64,000 nucleotides of DNA from Verrucomicrobiia bacterium (lineage in GTDB: Bacteria; Verrucomicrobiota; Verrucomicrobiia; Verrucomicrobiales; Akkermansiaceae). Where the stretch lies: contig CANHQJ010000017.1 in the NCBI GenBank assembly GCA_947462875.1, forward strand, positions 1 to 64,000. Direction: 5' to 3'. Every line of letters begins with the position of its first letter. Position 1 is the stretch's first letter. This document shows, in pieces, positions 35,220-42,750 of this stretch. A program made the translations under genes and the position numbers. The notes beneath the pieces are model-generated. The model saw nothing but the letters and a program-made list of their open reading frames with translations. It was not told the DNA's origin and ran no database searches.

Positions 35220-37115
35220 TTATGCACCGGTGGCGGCGATGGCTTCGAGTTCTTCCCAGCGTGAGTAGAGCGCGGCGCAATGGGCGCGGGCTTTTTCTAA
35301 CGATTCCATGACACTGGTGACTTCCTGGAAGCGGGTGCTGTGAAATTCGGGATCGTTGAGGAGGGCTTCGAGTTCGGTGACTTTTTCCTCGGCGGCGAGG
35401 ATCGCTTCTTCCATGCCTTCCAGCTCCTTGCGTTCGGCGAGGGTGAGTTTGCGTGGTTTGTCCGCGGGGCTGGTGGTGGATTTTTTCGCGGACTCCTTGG
35501 CAATCGCCTGTGCGTATTGCTTGTCGCGCTGCTCGCGGGCTTTGCGTTTTTCGAGGTAATAGGAGTAGTTCCCGGGCTGCACGATGACATTGCCGTCTTC
35601 AAAGGCGACGATCTGATCGCAGATGCGGTCGAGGAAATAGCGGTCGTGCGAGACCACCAGGACCGCGCCATCGAAGTCGGCGATGGCTTCTTCCAGCATG
35701 CGCAGGCTGGGGAGATCAAGGTCGTTCGTCGGCTCGTCCAGCACTAACAGATTGCCGCCGTGTTTCAGCACCTTGGCGAGCATGAGCCGCGCCTTTTCGC
35801 CGCCGGAAAGGAGATCCACGCGCTCGTTGATGCGTTTGTCATCGAAGAGGAATCGCCGCAGGTAGGCGCGGGCGCCGAGCGTCTGATCGCCGAACTGGAC
35901 CTTCTCATTGCCGTCCGCCACTTCATCCAGCAAGGAGCCGGTGCCGTCGAGCTGCATGCGGGCCTGGTCGATGTAATTGACCCGCACTTTTTTGCCAATC
36001 TGCACCGTGCCGGCATCGGCGGGGCGTTTGCCGAGGCAGACGTTGAGCAAGGTGGTCTTGCCAACGCCGTTGCGGCCGACGATGCCGGTGCATTGGCCGG
36101 GTCGGATCGAAAGCGTGAGATCGCGGGCGAGGGTGCGGCGCTCCTCTGGCGGACCAACCGCGATGGTGACTTTTTCCAACTCCACGGCGATGTTGCCGAT
36201 TTCCGGCGCGGGCGGAATGAGCAAATCCATCTCGCGCTCCTCGGGCGGCGCTTCCAGATCGGCCACGGCGTAAAAGGCATCGAGCCGGTGCCGCGACTTC
36301 GTGGTGCGCGCCTTCACGCCCGCGCGCACCCATTGCAGCTCCTCGCGCAGGAAGCGCTGGCGGCGGCGTTCGGTTTGCTCGGCGATCGATTGCCGCACGG
36401 CTTTGGATTCCAGATACGCGGTGTAATTTCCCGGATGCGAAAAGGCGCGGCCGTTATCGATCTCGATGATGCGCGAGGCGATTTCATCGAGGAAGTAGCG
36501 GTCGTGCGTAACGAAGATCACCGCGCCGGAAAATGTGCGCAGGAAGGCCTCCAGCCACGAGATTGATTCGGCATCGAGGTGGTTCGTCGGCTCGTCTAAC
36601 AACAAAAGATCCGGTTGGGAAGCGAGGGCGCGGCAGAGGGAAACGCGGCGTTTTTCTCCACCGGAGAGCGGGCCTACGAGCGCATCGAGCGGCGGACCGC
36701 TGAGCGAGGTCGAGAGCGACTTGATGCGGGCATGCAGGTTCCAGCCATCGGCGTGTTCGATCACGTGCAGCAGGTCGGCGAGTTCGTTTTCCGAGCCATC
36801 GCCCTGCTCGTAGCGCTGCATTGCGAGGATCAGATCGGCCGCGCCTTGCTCGATGCATTCCATCACCGTCTGCTGCGGATCCATTTCAAAATCCTGTGGC
36901 AGGTAGCCGATGCGCAGGCCCTTGCGCACGGAAATTTCCCCCGAGTCCGCTTGTTGCTGGCGGGTGAGAATTTTCAGCAGACTCGATTTGCCGCAGCCGT
37001 TGCGACCGACCAAGCCGACCTTTTCGCCCGCAGCCACGGCGAGAGTGACTCCGTCTAACAGATTCTGGTAGCCGTAGGACAAACGGATTTCATTGGCGGA
37101 AAGGAGAGCGGACAC
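35220..37115 (-). CDS. ABC-F family ATPase (Uup-like)
   Basis: A protein of about 631 residues with two ABC ATPase domains and no membrane segment. Domain 1 has Walker A GRNGCGKSS, signature LSGGEKRR and Walker B LLLLDEPTNHLD; domain 2 has GRNGVGKTT, LSGGEKAR and VLDEPTNDLD. A linker rich in Glu/Arg joins them, and the C-terminus is a coiled coil (about 545-625), as in Uup. Known: ABC-F proteins act on the ribosome; Uup relatives are linked to DNA-structure and translation rescue roles. GTG 37115 (VSALLSANEIRLSYG) is the likelier start; an in-frame ATG at 37151 adds 12 non-conserved-looking residues. Confidence 0.92.
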   Translation of the reverse strand: MSALLSANEIRLSYGYQNLLDGVTLAVAAGEKVGLVGRNGCGKSSLLKILTRQQQADSGEISVRKGLRIGYLPQDFEMDPQQTVMECIEQGAADLILAMQRYEQGDGSENELADLLHVIEHADGWNLHARIKSLSTSLSGPPLDALVGPLSGGEKRRVSLCRALASQPDLLLLDEPTNHLDAESISWLEAFLRTFSGAVIFVTHDRYFLDEIASRIIEIDNGRAFSHPGNYTAYLESKAVRQSIAEQTERRRQRFLREELQWVRAGVKARTTKSRHRLDAFYAVADLEAPPEEREMDLLIPPAPEIGNIAVELEKVTIAVGPPEERRTLARDLTLSIRPGQCTGIVGRNGVGKTTLLNVCLGKRPADAGTVQIGKKVRVNYIDQARMQLDGTGSLLDEVADGNEKVQFGDQTLGARAYLRRFLFDDKRINERVDLLSGGEKARLMLAKVLKHGGNLLVLDEPTNDLDLPSLRMLEEAIADFDGAVLVVSHDRYFLDRICDQIVAFEDGNVIVQPGNYSYYLEKRKAREQRDKQYAQAIAKESAKKSTTSPADKPRKLTLAERKELEGMEEAILAAEEKVTELEALLNDPEFHSTRFQEVTSVMESLEKARAHCAALYSRWEELEAIAATGA

Positions 37116-37168
37116 GGCGCGCACGCTAGGTGGCAAAACGACGATGGGCAATCCGAAACGCGCAAGGC

Positions 37169-37546
37169 TCAGTTCTCCGCCAGTTGCTCGTTCAGCGTGA
37201 ACAGGTCATAAAGCACGCCGATGCCGAAAACGCCACCGGTGAAAAGCCAGATCAACCCCGTGCCCCACTTGCCCAGATAAAAGCGGTGAACGCCCAGGAT
37301 GCCGAGCAATACCAGCAGCAGCCACGCCACCGTGGGGTCTTGTTTCGCGTAGGGATAGCGTTCATTGGCCTCGCGCACCATGCCGGGGACGAGGAAGACA
37401 TCGACCAGCCAGCCTATGCCCAGCAAGCCGCCCGTCAGCGCCCAGATCAGACCGCTGATCTTGCGGCCCGTGTAAAAGCGATGCAGTCCGATGAATCCGA
37501 AGACCCAGAAAACGTAGCCCAGCCAAGTGTCATGTGTTTGTTTCAC
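37169..37546 (-). CDS. Membrane protein with two TM2 domains
   Basis: A 125-residue protein with two copies of the TM2 pattern: [12 protein letters not shown] then a helix ending in a D ([11 protein letters not shown]), and [19 protein letters not shown] then GIGVLYDL. Each copy is a pair of helices with the conserved G-x-HRFYxG turn between them. Known: TM2 proteins are small membrane proteins of poorly defined role. Convergent with nothing; divergent from the metallo-beta-lactamase-fold gene. Confidence 0.88.
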   Translation of the reverse strand: MKQTHDTWLGYVFWVFGFIGLHRFYTGRKISGLIWALTGGLLGIGWLVDVFLVPGMVREANERYPYAKQDPTVAWLLLVLLGILGVHRFYLGKWGTGLIWLFTGGVFGIGVLYDLFTLNEQLAEN

Positions 37547-37646
37547 GGCGGAAAAATAGCCGAATGAGCACGGCGCGGCGATGGGAATTTCCTGTCATCT
37601 TTGGAATCGCGCTTGCAGTCGGGAGGGCGATGTTTAGTCTTTTAGC

Positions 37647-38648
37647 ATGACCAGCCCTTCTTGGAACCGTCGCAGCTTTCTCACCGGCTCCGCCGCCTTG
37701 CTCTCGCAGTTGGCCACGTCCGCCGCCGCCGAGCCACCCGCCGCCACGGCAGCGGCGCCGTTTCGCAATCCGAACGTCTATCGCTTCCAGATCGGCGACA
37801 TCGAGGCATTTTCCATCAGTGATGGCCACTCGCTGATTCGTCCGGCCATGGGCATGATGCATCCGGAAAGCGACCGCCCGCAGATGCAGGCCGTGATGGA
37901 ATCGCACTTCGAGCGCCTCGATGGCATTCCGCTCTATGTCAACATCCTCGTCCTGCGCAAGGGCAAGGAAGTGGCGGTGTTCGATGCCGGATTTGGCAAA
38001 TGGCCGAACCCGAACTGGGGCTGGTTTTTCGAGGCCCTCGCCTCCGTGGGCATCCAGCGCGGCGATGTGACGGCGGCCTTTCTGAGCCACGCGCACATCG
38101 ATCACATCGCTGGTTTTGTCACCGACAATGCGATCACATTCCCCAACGCGCAATTCTACTGCACCCAGGAAGAACTCGATTTCTGGTTCTCGCCCGAGCC
38201 GGATTTTTCCAAATCCAAGCGCGACAAACGCGAGCTCCCGGGCCTGACGCGCGACAACCGCAAGCGCTTCGAGATTCTCAAGCCCGTCACGCAGGTGCTC
38301 AAGGATGGCAGCTCCGTATGGAATGGCGACATCCGCCTGGAGCTCGCGCCCGGCCACACCGCGGGGCATGCGATTTTCCACATCCAGTCGAAAGGCGAAA
38401 AACTGCTCCACATCATGGACCTCGCGCACCATCACCTGCTGATGTTTGCCAATGTCAACTGGACCATCGCCTTCGATCACGATCCCGAGCTCGCCGTCGT
38501 CACGCGGAAAAAAGTCTATGGCCGCGCCCTAACGGAAAAAACCCGCTTGTACGGCTTTCACCTGCCCTGGCCCGGTCTCGGCCATCTGGGCTCCACCGCC
38601 GCCGATTCCTACGTGTGGATTCCCGAGCGCTACTCGTGGGGATCGTAA
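37647..38648 (+). CDS. Exported metallo-beta-lactamase-fold hydrolase
   Basis: A 333-residue protein with a Tat-type signal (RRSFLTGSAALLS) followed by an Ala-rich cleavage region. The zinc-site motif is FLSHAHIDHIAG at about residue 150, then GHTAGHAIFH near 238 and a further HHH region, as in lactonase- and glyoxalase-like enzymes of this fold. Known members include lactonases and esterases; which reaction this one performs cannot be told. The RNA-like repeat cluster starts directly after its stop. Confidence 0.88.
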   Translation: MTSPSWNRRSFLTGSAALLSQLATSAAAEPPAATAAAPFRNPNVYRFQIGDIEAFSISDGHSLIRPAMGMMHPESDRPQMQAVMESHFERLDGIPLYVNILVLRKGKEVAVFDAGFGKWPNPNWGWFFEALASVGIQRGDVTAAFLSHAHIDHIAGFVTDNAITFPNAQFYCTQEELDFWFSPEPDFSKSKRDKRELPGLTRDNRKRFEILKPVTQVLKDGSSVWNGDIRLELAPGHTAGHAIFHIQSKGEKLLHIMDLAHHHLLMFANVNWTIAFDHDPELAVVTRKKVYGRALTEKTRLYGFHLPWPGLGHLGSTAADSYVWIPERYSWGS

Positions 38649-38708
38649 GGAGAAAAAAAATTATCGATTTTAGACAACCCCGCCTCCTTCCGACGTTATT
38701 ACTGTGAA

Positions 38709-38790
38709 AGTGATCGATTGGTTTTATGGGTTTTTCCAACGATGACTATCAAACACAGAGCGGGCTGACTTCAACAGAAGTCAGCCCGTT
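38709..38790 (+). ncRNA. Diverged member of the repeated small-RNA family (copy 0)
   Basis: AGTGATCG (38709-38716) pairs with CGATGACT (38740-38747), with one mismatch, around a loop that keeps the TTGGTTTT...GGGTTTTTCC core of the other copies plus two extra bases. A 12-bp terminator-like stem follows: CGGGCTGACTTC, loop AACA, GAAGTCAGCCCG (38761-38788). Its sequence is unrelated to that of the other three but the layout is the same. No conserved upstream box or GG-N10-GC element is seen, and the T-run is weak. It may be the 3' end of the preceding gene's transcript. Confidence 0.5.
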
Positions 38791-38832
38791 CGCCGTTATC
38801 CTGCCCAATGTGGGGTAGGATGATTTCGATAG

Positions 38833-38880
38833 AAATTTTTCATACTGCGATCTTTTGAAAGAATTGGCACGCCACGCGCT
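38833..38880 (+). promoter_or_regulatory. Predicted sigma-54-like promoter, small-RNA copy 1
   Basis: AAATTTTTCATA (38833-38844), exactly 19 bp, then TTGGCACGCCACGCGCT (38864-38880) with GG and GC spaced by 10. The predicted start is near 38891. The same box, spacing and element recur at 40319 and 41161. Confidence 0.55.
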
Positions 38881-38890
38881 TATACTTTTT

Positions 38891-38981
38891 TGTCATTGAT
38901 TGGTTTTGGGTTTTCCGACAGTGACGCAAAAAGGGGCGGTGAATCGATCGAGTATCAAAGGATTCGCCGCCCTCTTTTTTT
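38891..38981 (+). ncRNA. Predicted small RNA, family copy 1
   Basis: About 91 nt. Hairpin 1 is GTCATTG (38892-38898) with CAGTGAC (38919-38925) around the loop ATTGGTTTTGGGTTTTCCGA. Hairpin 2 is the terminator: GGGCGGTGAATC (38934-38945, one G-U pair) with GATTCGCCGCCC (38961-38972) followed by a run of eight Ts. The loop and terminator are almost the same in copies 2 and 3, while hairpin 1 changes on both sides in step. I do not recognise the family. Confidence 0.7.
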
Positions 38982-39080
38982 GTACTAACAGGAACAAACC
39001 GCCACTGGCATTCTCGGGGACAGAAAACACATGCTTGCTGAAATCCGAGACATCTCATAAAACAGGTCAGAAGAAGAACC

Positions 39081-39698
39081 ATGACTTTCTCCGAATTCAA
39101 ACAACTCATCGCCAGTCAGCCGGACGGTGTTGTGCTGCTGGAGGGGCGCCGGTCCATTTCCCCCGAGGACTATGAGCGGGCCAGAATATTGGCCCGTCAG
39201 CTCGCGCTTCAGTTCCCGCGGCTTCGATTCCGGTCGGGCAATGCCGAGGGATCCGATCAGGCGTTTTCCGAGGGGGTGGCCGAGGTGGACGCGAGCCGCT
39301 TGCAGGTGGTTGCGCCTTATGCGACCCATCGCAAGGCCGCGCGTTATGCCGACGCGCTGTATGATTCTCCCGCCTCGATGTCCAAGGTGCAGCTGGATGA
39401 GGTCGCCTACAAGACGATCAACGCCACTCCCGGAAATGTGAGATTGATTGAGAAACGGGACACGCAGGGACGTCTTGCGGCGAAGGCGGCTTATTTGATC
39501 CGGGACACGATGAAGGTCGTGGGTCACTCGGAGGCTTTTGTGAAGCCAGTGTGCGCCTTGTTTTATGTGAAGCCCGAAGAGCCGATGGAAGGAGGCACGG
39601 GCCACACGATCCGGGTCTGCCAGCAGGAAGGGGTGCCCGTGGCCTATCAGGATTCATGGTCGGAATGGATCGGTGAATCATGCCGAAGCGTTTTCTAG
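39081..39698 (+). CDS. SLOG/Rossmann-like nucleotide-binding domain protein
   Basis: A 205-residue soluble protein. LRFRSGNAEGSDQAFSEGV around residues 50-70 matches the SLOG-type phosphate-binding region (G-x-A-x-G-S/T-D) of the DprA/LOG superfamily, preceded by the strand VVLLEGRRSI and followed by LQVVAPYATHRK. Known: SLOG proteins bind or cleave nucleotides and nucleotide signals, and occur in conflict systems. It is 100 bp downstream of small-RNA copy 1 and followed by an SRPBCC gene. Exact function unknown. Confidence 0.65.
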   Translation: MTFSEFKQLIASQPDGVVLLEGRRSISPEDYERARILARQLALQFPRLRFRSGNAEGSDQAFSEGVAEVDASRLQVVAPYATHRKAARYADALYDSPASMSKVQLDEVAYKTINATPGNVRLIEKRDTQGRLAAKAAYLIRDTMKVVGHSEAFVKPVCALFYVKPEEPMEGGTGHTIRVCQQEGVPVAYQDSWSEWIGESCRSVF

Positions 39699-39786
39699 CA
39701 GGTCTTTTCCTCCTGTGTCCTTTCCCCCGTGAGCAGCGTTTCTTTTTGCCCTGCGGGTGAATGTGCGGTAGGTTCGTTCCGAGAAA

Positions 39787-40278
39787 ATGCCGCTGATCAC
39801 AATCGAAACGCTTATCAACGCACCGATGGAGCGCGTGTTCGATCTCGCCCGGAGCATCGATGCCCACATGGCCAGCACGGATGGCACGGAGGAGAGGGCC
39901 GTGGCAGGTCGCACCACGGGCTTGATCGGGAGGGGCGAGAGCGTCACGTGGGAGGCGAGGCATTTCGGCATCAGGCAGAGACTGACAGCGCACATCACCG
40001 CGTTTGATCGACCACATCTGTTCCGTGACGAGATGCTGACGGGTGCGTTTGCCGTGATGCAGCATACGCACCGGTTTTCGGCAGCAGGAGACGGAACCTT
40101 GATGGTGGATGAATTTGCCTTCACCGCGCCCCTGGGGTGGATCGGTCGCATGGCCGAGCGTCTTTTTCTAACGGCATACATGCGGAGATTCCTCACCAGC
40201 AGAGCCTCACGATTGAAAGACATGGCCGAATCCGACAAGTGGCGGATGTATCTGAACGATGCGGCGGCTGAGAAATGA
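39787..40278 (+). CDS. SRPBCC (START-like) superfamily protein
   Basis: A 163-residue protein with the polyketide-cyclase/START-like layout: TIETLINAPMERVFDLARSIDAHM at the start, a central GESVTWEARHFGI strand pair and a long C-terminal helix. Known: this fold forms a pocket for hydrophobic ligands. Nothing points to a ligand. It lies between small-RNA copies 1 and 2, followed at 40304 by a TTTTGTTAGA copy. Confidence 0.75.
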   Translation: MPLITIETLINAPMERVFDLARSIDAHMASTDGTEERAVAGRTTGLIGRGESVTWEARHFGIRQRLTAHITAFDRPHLFRDEMLTGAFAVMQHTHRFSAAGDGTLMVDEFAFTAPLGWIGRMAERLFLTAYMRRFLTSRASRLKDMAESDKWRMYLNDAAAEK

Positions 40279-40318
40279 TGTAAACTCCTTGGTGTTGATC
40301 TCGTTTTGTTAGAGAAGA

Positions 40319-40366
40319 AAATTTTTCATAGGTCACATTCCTGAAAAAGTTGGCACGCTATCCGCT
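40319..40366 (+). promoter_or_regulatory. Predicted sigma-54-like promoter, small-RNA copy 2
   Basis: AAATTTTTCATA (40319-40330), 19 bp, then TTGGCACGCTATCCGCT (40350-40366), with GG (40352-40353) and GC (40364-40365) spaced by 10. Predicted start near 40377. Confidence 0.55.
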
Positions 40367-40376
40367 CTCTTTACGG

Positions 40377-40466
40377 CGTGGCTGTTTGGTTTTGGGTTAT
40401 CCGACAGTCGCCCAGAAGGGGCGGCGAATCGATCGAGTATCAAAGGATTCGCCGCCCTCTTTCTTT
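40377..40466 (+). ncRNA. Predicted small RNA, family copy 2
   Basis: About 90 nt. Hairpin 1 is GTGGCTGT (40378-40385) with ACAGTCGC (40404-40411), with two G-U pairs, around TTGGTTTTGGGTTATCCG. Hairpin 2 is GGGCGGCGAATC (40419-40430) with GATTCGCCGCCC (40446-40457), perfect 12 bp, then TCTTTCTTTT. The spacer between the two terminator arms is conserved with copies 1 and 3. The following 40467-40602 contains nothing recognised. Confidence 0.7.
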
Positions 40467-40602
40467 TGTTTCGATGGTCGAGCTGTGATGTCCGCCGTAT
40501 TGGGCGGCGCTCGAATCCGGCGCGATGATGTTTTTTTTTCTGGCAAAAACGACATGCGCATGAGAATTTCACGCATTCGTTTTTTTCCTAACACTTCCTT
40601 CC

Positions 40603-41100
40603 ATGAAAAAATCCTCTCTCATCAGGACCATCGCATCGCTCGTGATCCTGGCTGTGATGGCAGCGCTGGTGTTTTGGTACGTGGGGCATCGTCCGATCGC
40701 CTACCATAACAGCACGCTGCGTTCGCTGATCGGCAGCGCGTCCCAGTTGGAAGTCTCCCGTGCGCCGCATTTCGGAGCGGATGGATTGCTGGTGGAACCT
40801 GCGGCTGCTGTGATCATCACCGATCGCTCCGAGATCGACCGGATTCTCCGCTGCTTCGAACTTCCTCTCTCCCGTCGGGCGTCCGGCTTGTTTCATGAGT
40901 GCGGTGGGCATTTGGTGATTCGAATCAAGTCGCCGGAGGGCACGGAATCCGTGATTCGCTATGATCACGGAAAAATGTTCCATCCGATCAGCAAAGAAGG
41001 CGAGTATCCGGGCTACTGCCACCTGCCCGTTGAGACCTGCCAGGAGTTGAACGGGATATTCATCGTCCGCGGTTTCAGTCAGCGCGACATCGGATTTTAG
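40603..41100 (+). CDS. Membrane-anchored hypothetical protein
   Basis: A 165-residue protein with a single N-terminal membrane helix (about residues 9-28, uncleaved anchor or signal) and a soluble extracytoplasmic body. The body has one Cys at about residues 87, 104, 147 and 151 and no recognised motif. It lies between small-RNA copies 2 and 3. Starts at ATG 40603 after AT-rich sequence with a CTAAC core. Confidence 0.65.
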   Translation: MKKSSLIRTIASLVILAVMAALVFWYVGHRPIAYHNSTLRSLIGSASQLEVSRAPHFGADGLLVEPAAAVIITDRSEIDRILRCFELPLSRRASGLFHECGGHLVIRIKSPEGTESVIRYDHGKMFHPISKEGEYPGYCHLPVETCQELNGIFIVRGFSQRDIGF

Positions 41101-41160
41101 GCTGACGGCTTGAGTAATCTTTATGACCGCTCATTCCCTGATGATTGGGGACTGTGAAGA

Positions 41161-41208
41161 AAATTATTCATACCACCCCATTTCGCCAAAGTTGGCATGG
41201 CAATCGCT
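41161..41208 (+). promoter_or_regulatory. Predicted sigma-54-like promoter, small-RNA copy 3
   Basis: AAATTATTCATA (41161-41172), 19 bp, then TTGGCATGGCAATCGCT (41192-41208) with GG (41194-41195) and GC (41206-41207) spaced by 10. Predicted start near 41219. Confidence 0.55.
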
Positions 41209-41218
41209 ATCTTTTGGG

Positions 41219-41309
41219 CGTGACTATTTGGTTTTGGGTTATCCGATAGTCACCCAAAAGGGGCGGCGAATCGATCGAGTATCACAGGATTCGCCGCCCT
41301 CTTTCTTTT
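41219..41309 (+). ncRNA. Predicted small RNA, family copy 3
   Basis: About 91 nt. Hairpin 1 is GTGACTAT (41220-41227) with ATAGTCAC (41246-41253), a perfect 8-bp stem, around TTGGTTTTGGGTTATCCG. Hairpin 2 is GGGCGGCGAATC (41261-41272) with GATTCGCCGCCC (41288-41299) then TCTTTCTTTT. Its end meets the stop of the convergent metallophosphoesterase gene at 41309. Confidence 0.7.
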
Positions 41310-42115
41310 CAGGCATCGGGTGCCAGCTTCCAGGCGGCTAACGCAATGCCGCGCTGCCAGACGCCGCGTTTTTTTTCGATCACGCCGACACTCAGGGTGT
41401 TTTCCTTCCATTCCGTCCAGTAGGCGGAACCGGGTGGCATGAAGGAGCCGCTGTTGATGACGGCGGGTAACTCTTTGTCCCAGATGCCGCTGCGATGAAA
41501 GTGTCCGCATACGATGATCGCCGCATCGGGGAAATAGCGCCGCGCGAAGGCCCGCGTTTCCCGCACCATGGTGAGCCATGCGGCGATCATGCGCCAGGCG
41601 CGTCCGGGCGGGGTGACCGCATCCCAGATCCGGGCGAAAATGTTTCTACTATGAGGATAGTAGGGAGGGACGAGGAATTGCGCCACTTCTTTCGCCAGCG
41701 CGAAGCGTTGTTCCAAGGTGTCCTGTGGATAACGGCTGATGAGTTCGCGCAGTTCGTCCTTTTTCTGAATCGCTGTGCGGCTCCAGGGTGCGACCTCGGG
41801 GAAGACGGTATCGCCGTGCATGACGACGATTTTACCCGCTGCCAGCGTGATATAATCGGCATCGCGATTGCCGGGATCGTGATTGCCCGGGAGGGAGATG
41901 ATCTCGATGCCGAGACGTTGGCAAAGCGCCTGCAGGTCGCGCCACAGGCGCAGGCCGTCATCGTGGAACTCGCGCGCGAGCTCCTGCCAGGTGTCGCCAT
42001 TGAGCACGAGCGTGGCGGCTCCGCGCAGCAGGGGCTCGAGCGCGGAGACGTCATCGAGCGACGAGGCCTTGTGGCCGAGGTGCAGGTCCGAGAGGATGAG
42101 CACGGGCTCCTTCAT
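41309..42115 (-). CDS. Calcineurin-like metallophosphoesterase
   Basis: A 268-residue protein. Metal-binding motifs appear in the family order: LSDLHLGH (residues 8-15), LNGDTW near 38, SLPGNHDPGNRD near 75 and CGHFHRSG near 210. Start at ATG 42115 (MKEPVLILSDLHLGH); the longer frame extends into the next gene. Known: such enzymes cleave phosphomono- or diesters. Its ATGA (42112-42115) overlaps the stop of the methyltransferase gene, so the two are coupled. Confidence 0.9.
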   Translation of the reverse strand: MKEPVLILSDLHLGHKASSLDDVSALEPLLRGAATLVLNGDTWQELAREFHDDGLRLWRDLQALCQRLGIEIISLPGNHDPGNRDADYITLAAGKIVVMHGDTVFPEVAPWSRTAIQKKDELRELISRYPQDTLEQRFALAKEVAQFLVPPYYPHSRNIFARIWDAVTPPGRAWRMIAAWLTMVRETRAFARRYFPDAAIIVCGHFHRSGIWDKELPAVINSGSFMPPGSAYWTEWKENTLSVGVIEKKRGVWQRGIALAAWKLAPDA

Positions 42116-42690
42116 GACATCTTGCGCTGGCGCACCGCTTCGTAGAGGCAGATGCCGGTGGCGACGGAGACGTTGAGGCATTCGACTTTTCCGGCCATGG
42201 GCAGCTGGCAGAGGAAGTCGCAGTTTTCCTCGGTCAAACGGCGCATGCCCTTGCCCTCCGCGCCCATGACAAGGGCGATGGGGCCTTTCATGTCCATTTG
42301 ATAAATCGATTTATCGCACTTGTCCGAGGTGCCGATGATCCACACGCCGACTTCCTTGAGCTTTTCCATGAAACGGGCGAGGTTGGTGACTTGGAAAAAC
42401 GGCACCCAGTCGGCGGCGCCTGTGGAAACACGGCGCACGGTCTCGGTGATGGAGGCGGCCTTGTCCTTGGGCGCGACCACGGCCGTGACGCCGGCGCCAT
42501 CGGCGGTGCGGAGAATGGCGCCGAGATTGTGCACGTCCTGGATGCAATCGAGAATCAGCACCAGTGGCACGGGAGTCGCGGCGAGGAGGTCCCAGACATC
42601 GTCTTCATTGCGTGCGGGGATGGCTTCGGATTCCGGAGCGAGGGAGCGCACGTGGCGGTTTTCGCGCGCGGCATCCGTGCGGTCGCGCAT
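42112..42690 (-). CDS. SpoU/TrmH-family RNA 2'-O-methyltransferase
   Basis: A 192-residue SPOUT enzyme (203 or so if the upstream TTG at 42729 is used). The three family motifs are clear: NLGAILRTADGAGV near residue 52, LVMGAEGKGMRRL near 136 and LPMAGKVECLNVSVATGICLYE near 160. Known: methylates a ribose 2'-OH in rRNA (RlmB type) or tRNA, using S-adenosylmethionine bound in a knot. Which nucleotide is modified is not known. It follows pdxJ with a 21-60 bp gap on the same strand. Confidence 0.9.
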   Translation of the reverse strand: MRDRTDAARENRHVRSLAPESEAIPARNEDDVWDLLAATPVPLVLILDCIQDVHNLGAILRTADGAGVTAVVAPKDKAASITETVRRVSTGAADWVPFFQVTNLARFMEKLKEVGVWIIGTSDKCDKSIYQMDMKGPIALVMGAEGKGMRRLTEENCDFLCQLPMAGKVECLNVSVATGICLYEAVRQRKMS

Positions 42691-42750
42691 TGGTTTGCGG
42701 AAATTCTTCACGTGCGGAGCCTGCAACAATTTTTGCGCATTGGCAAACTC

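Noticed and set aside
37647-38648. Naming the metallo-beta-lactamase-fold gene a quorum-quenching lactonase
   Set aside because: The metal motif fits, but many esterases and other hydrolases share it; substrate cannot be decided.
38700-41310. Repeats considered as a CRISPR array or insertion sequence
   Set aside because: Units are about 90-150 bp, irregularly spaced and separated by protein genes, with no spacers, transposase or target-site duplications.
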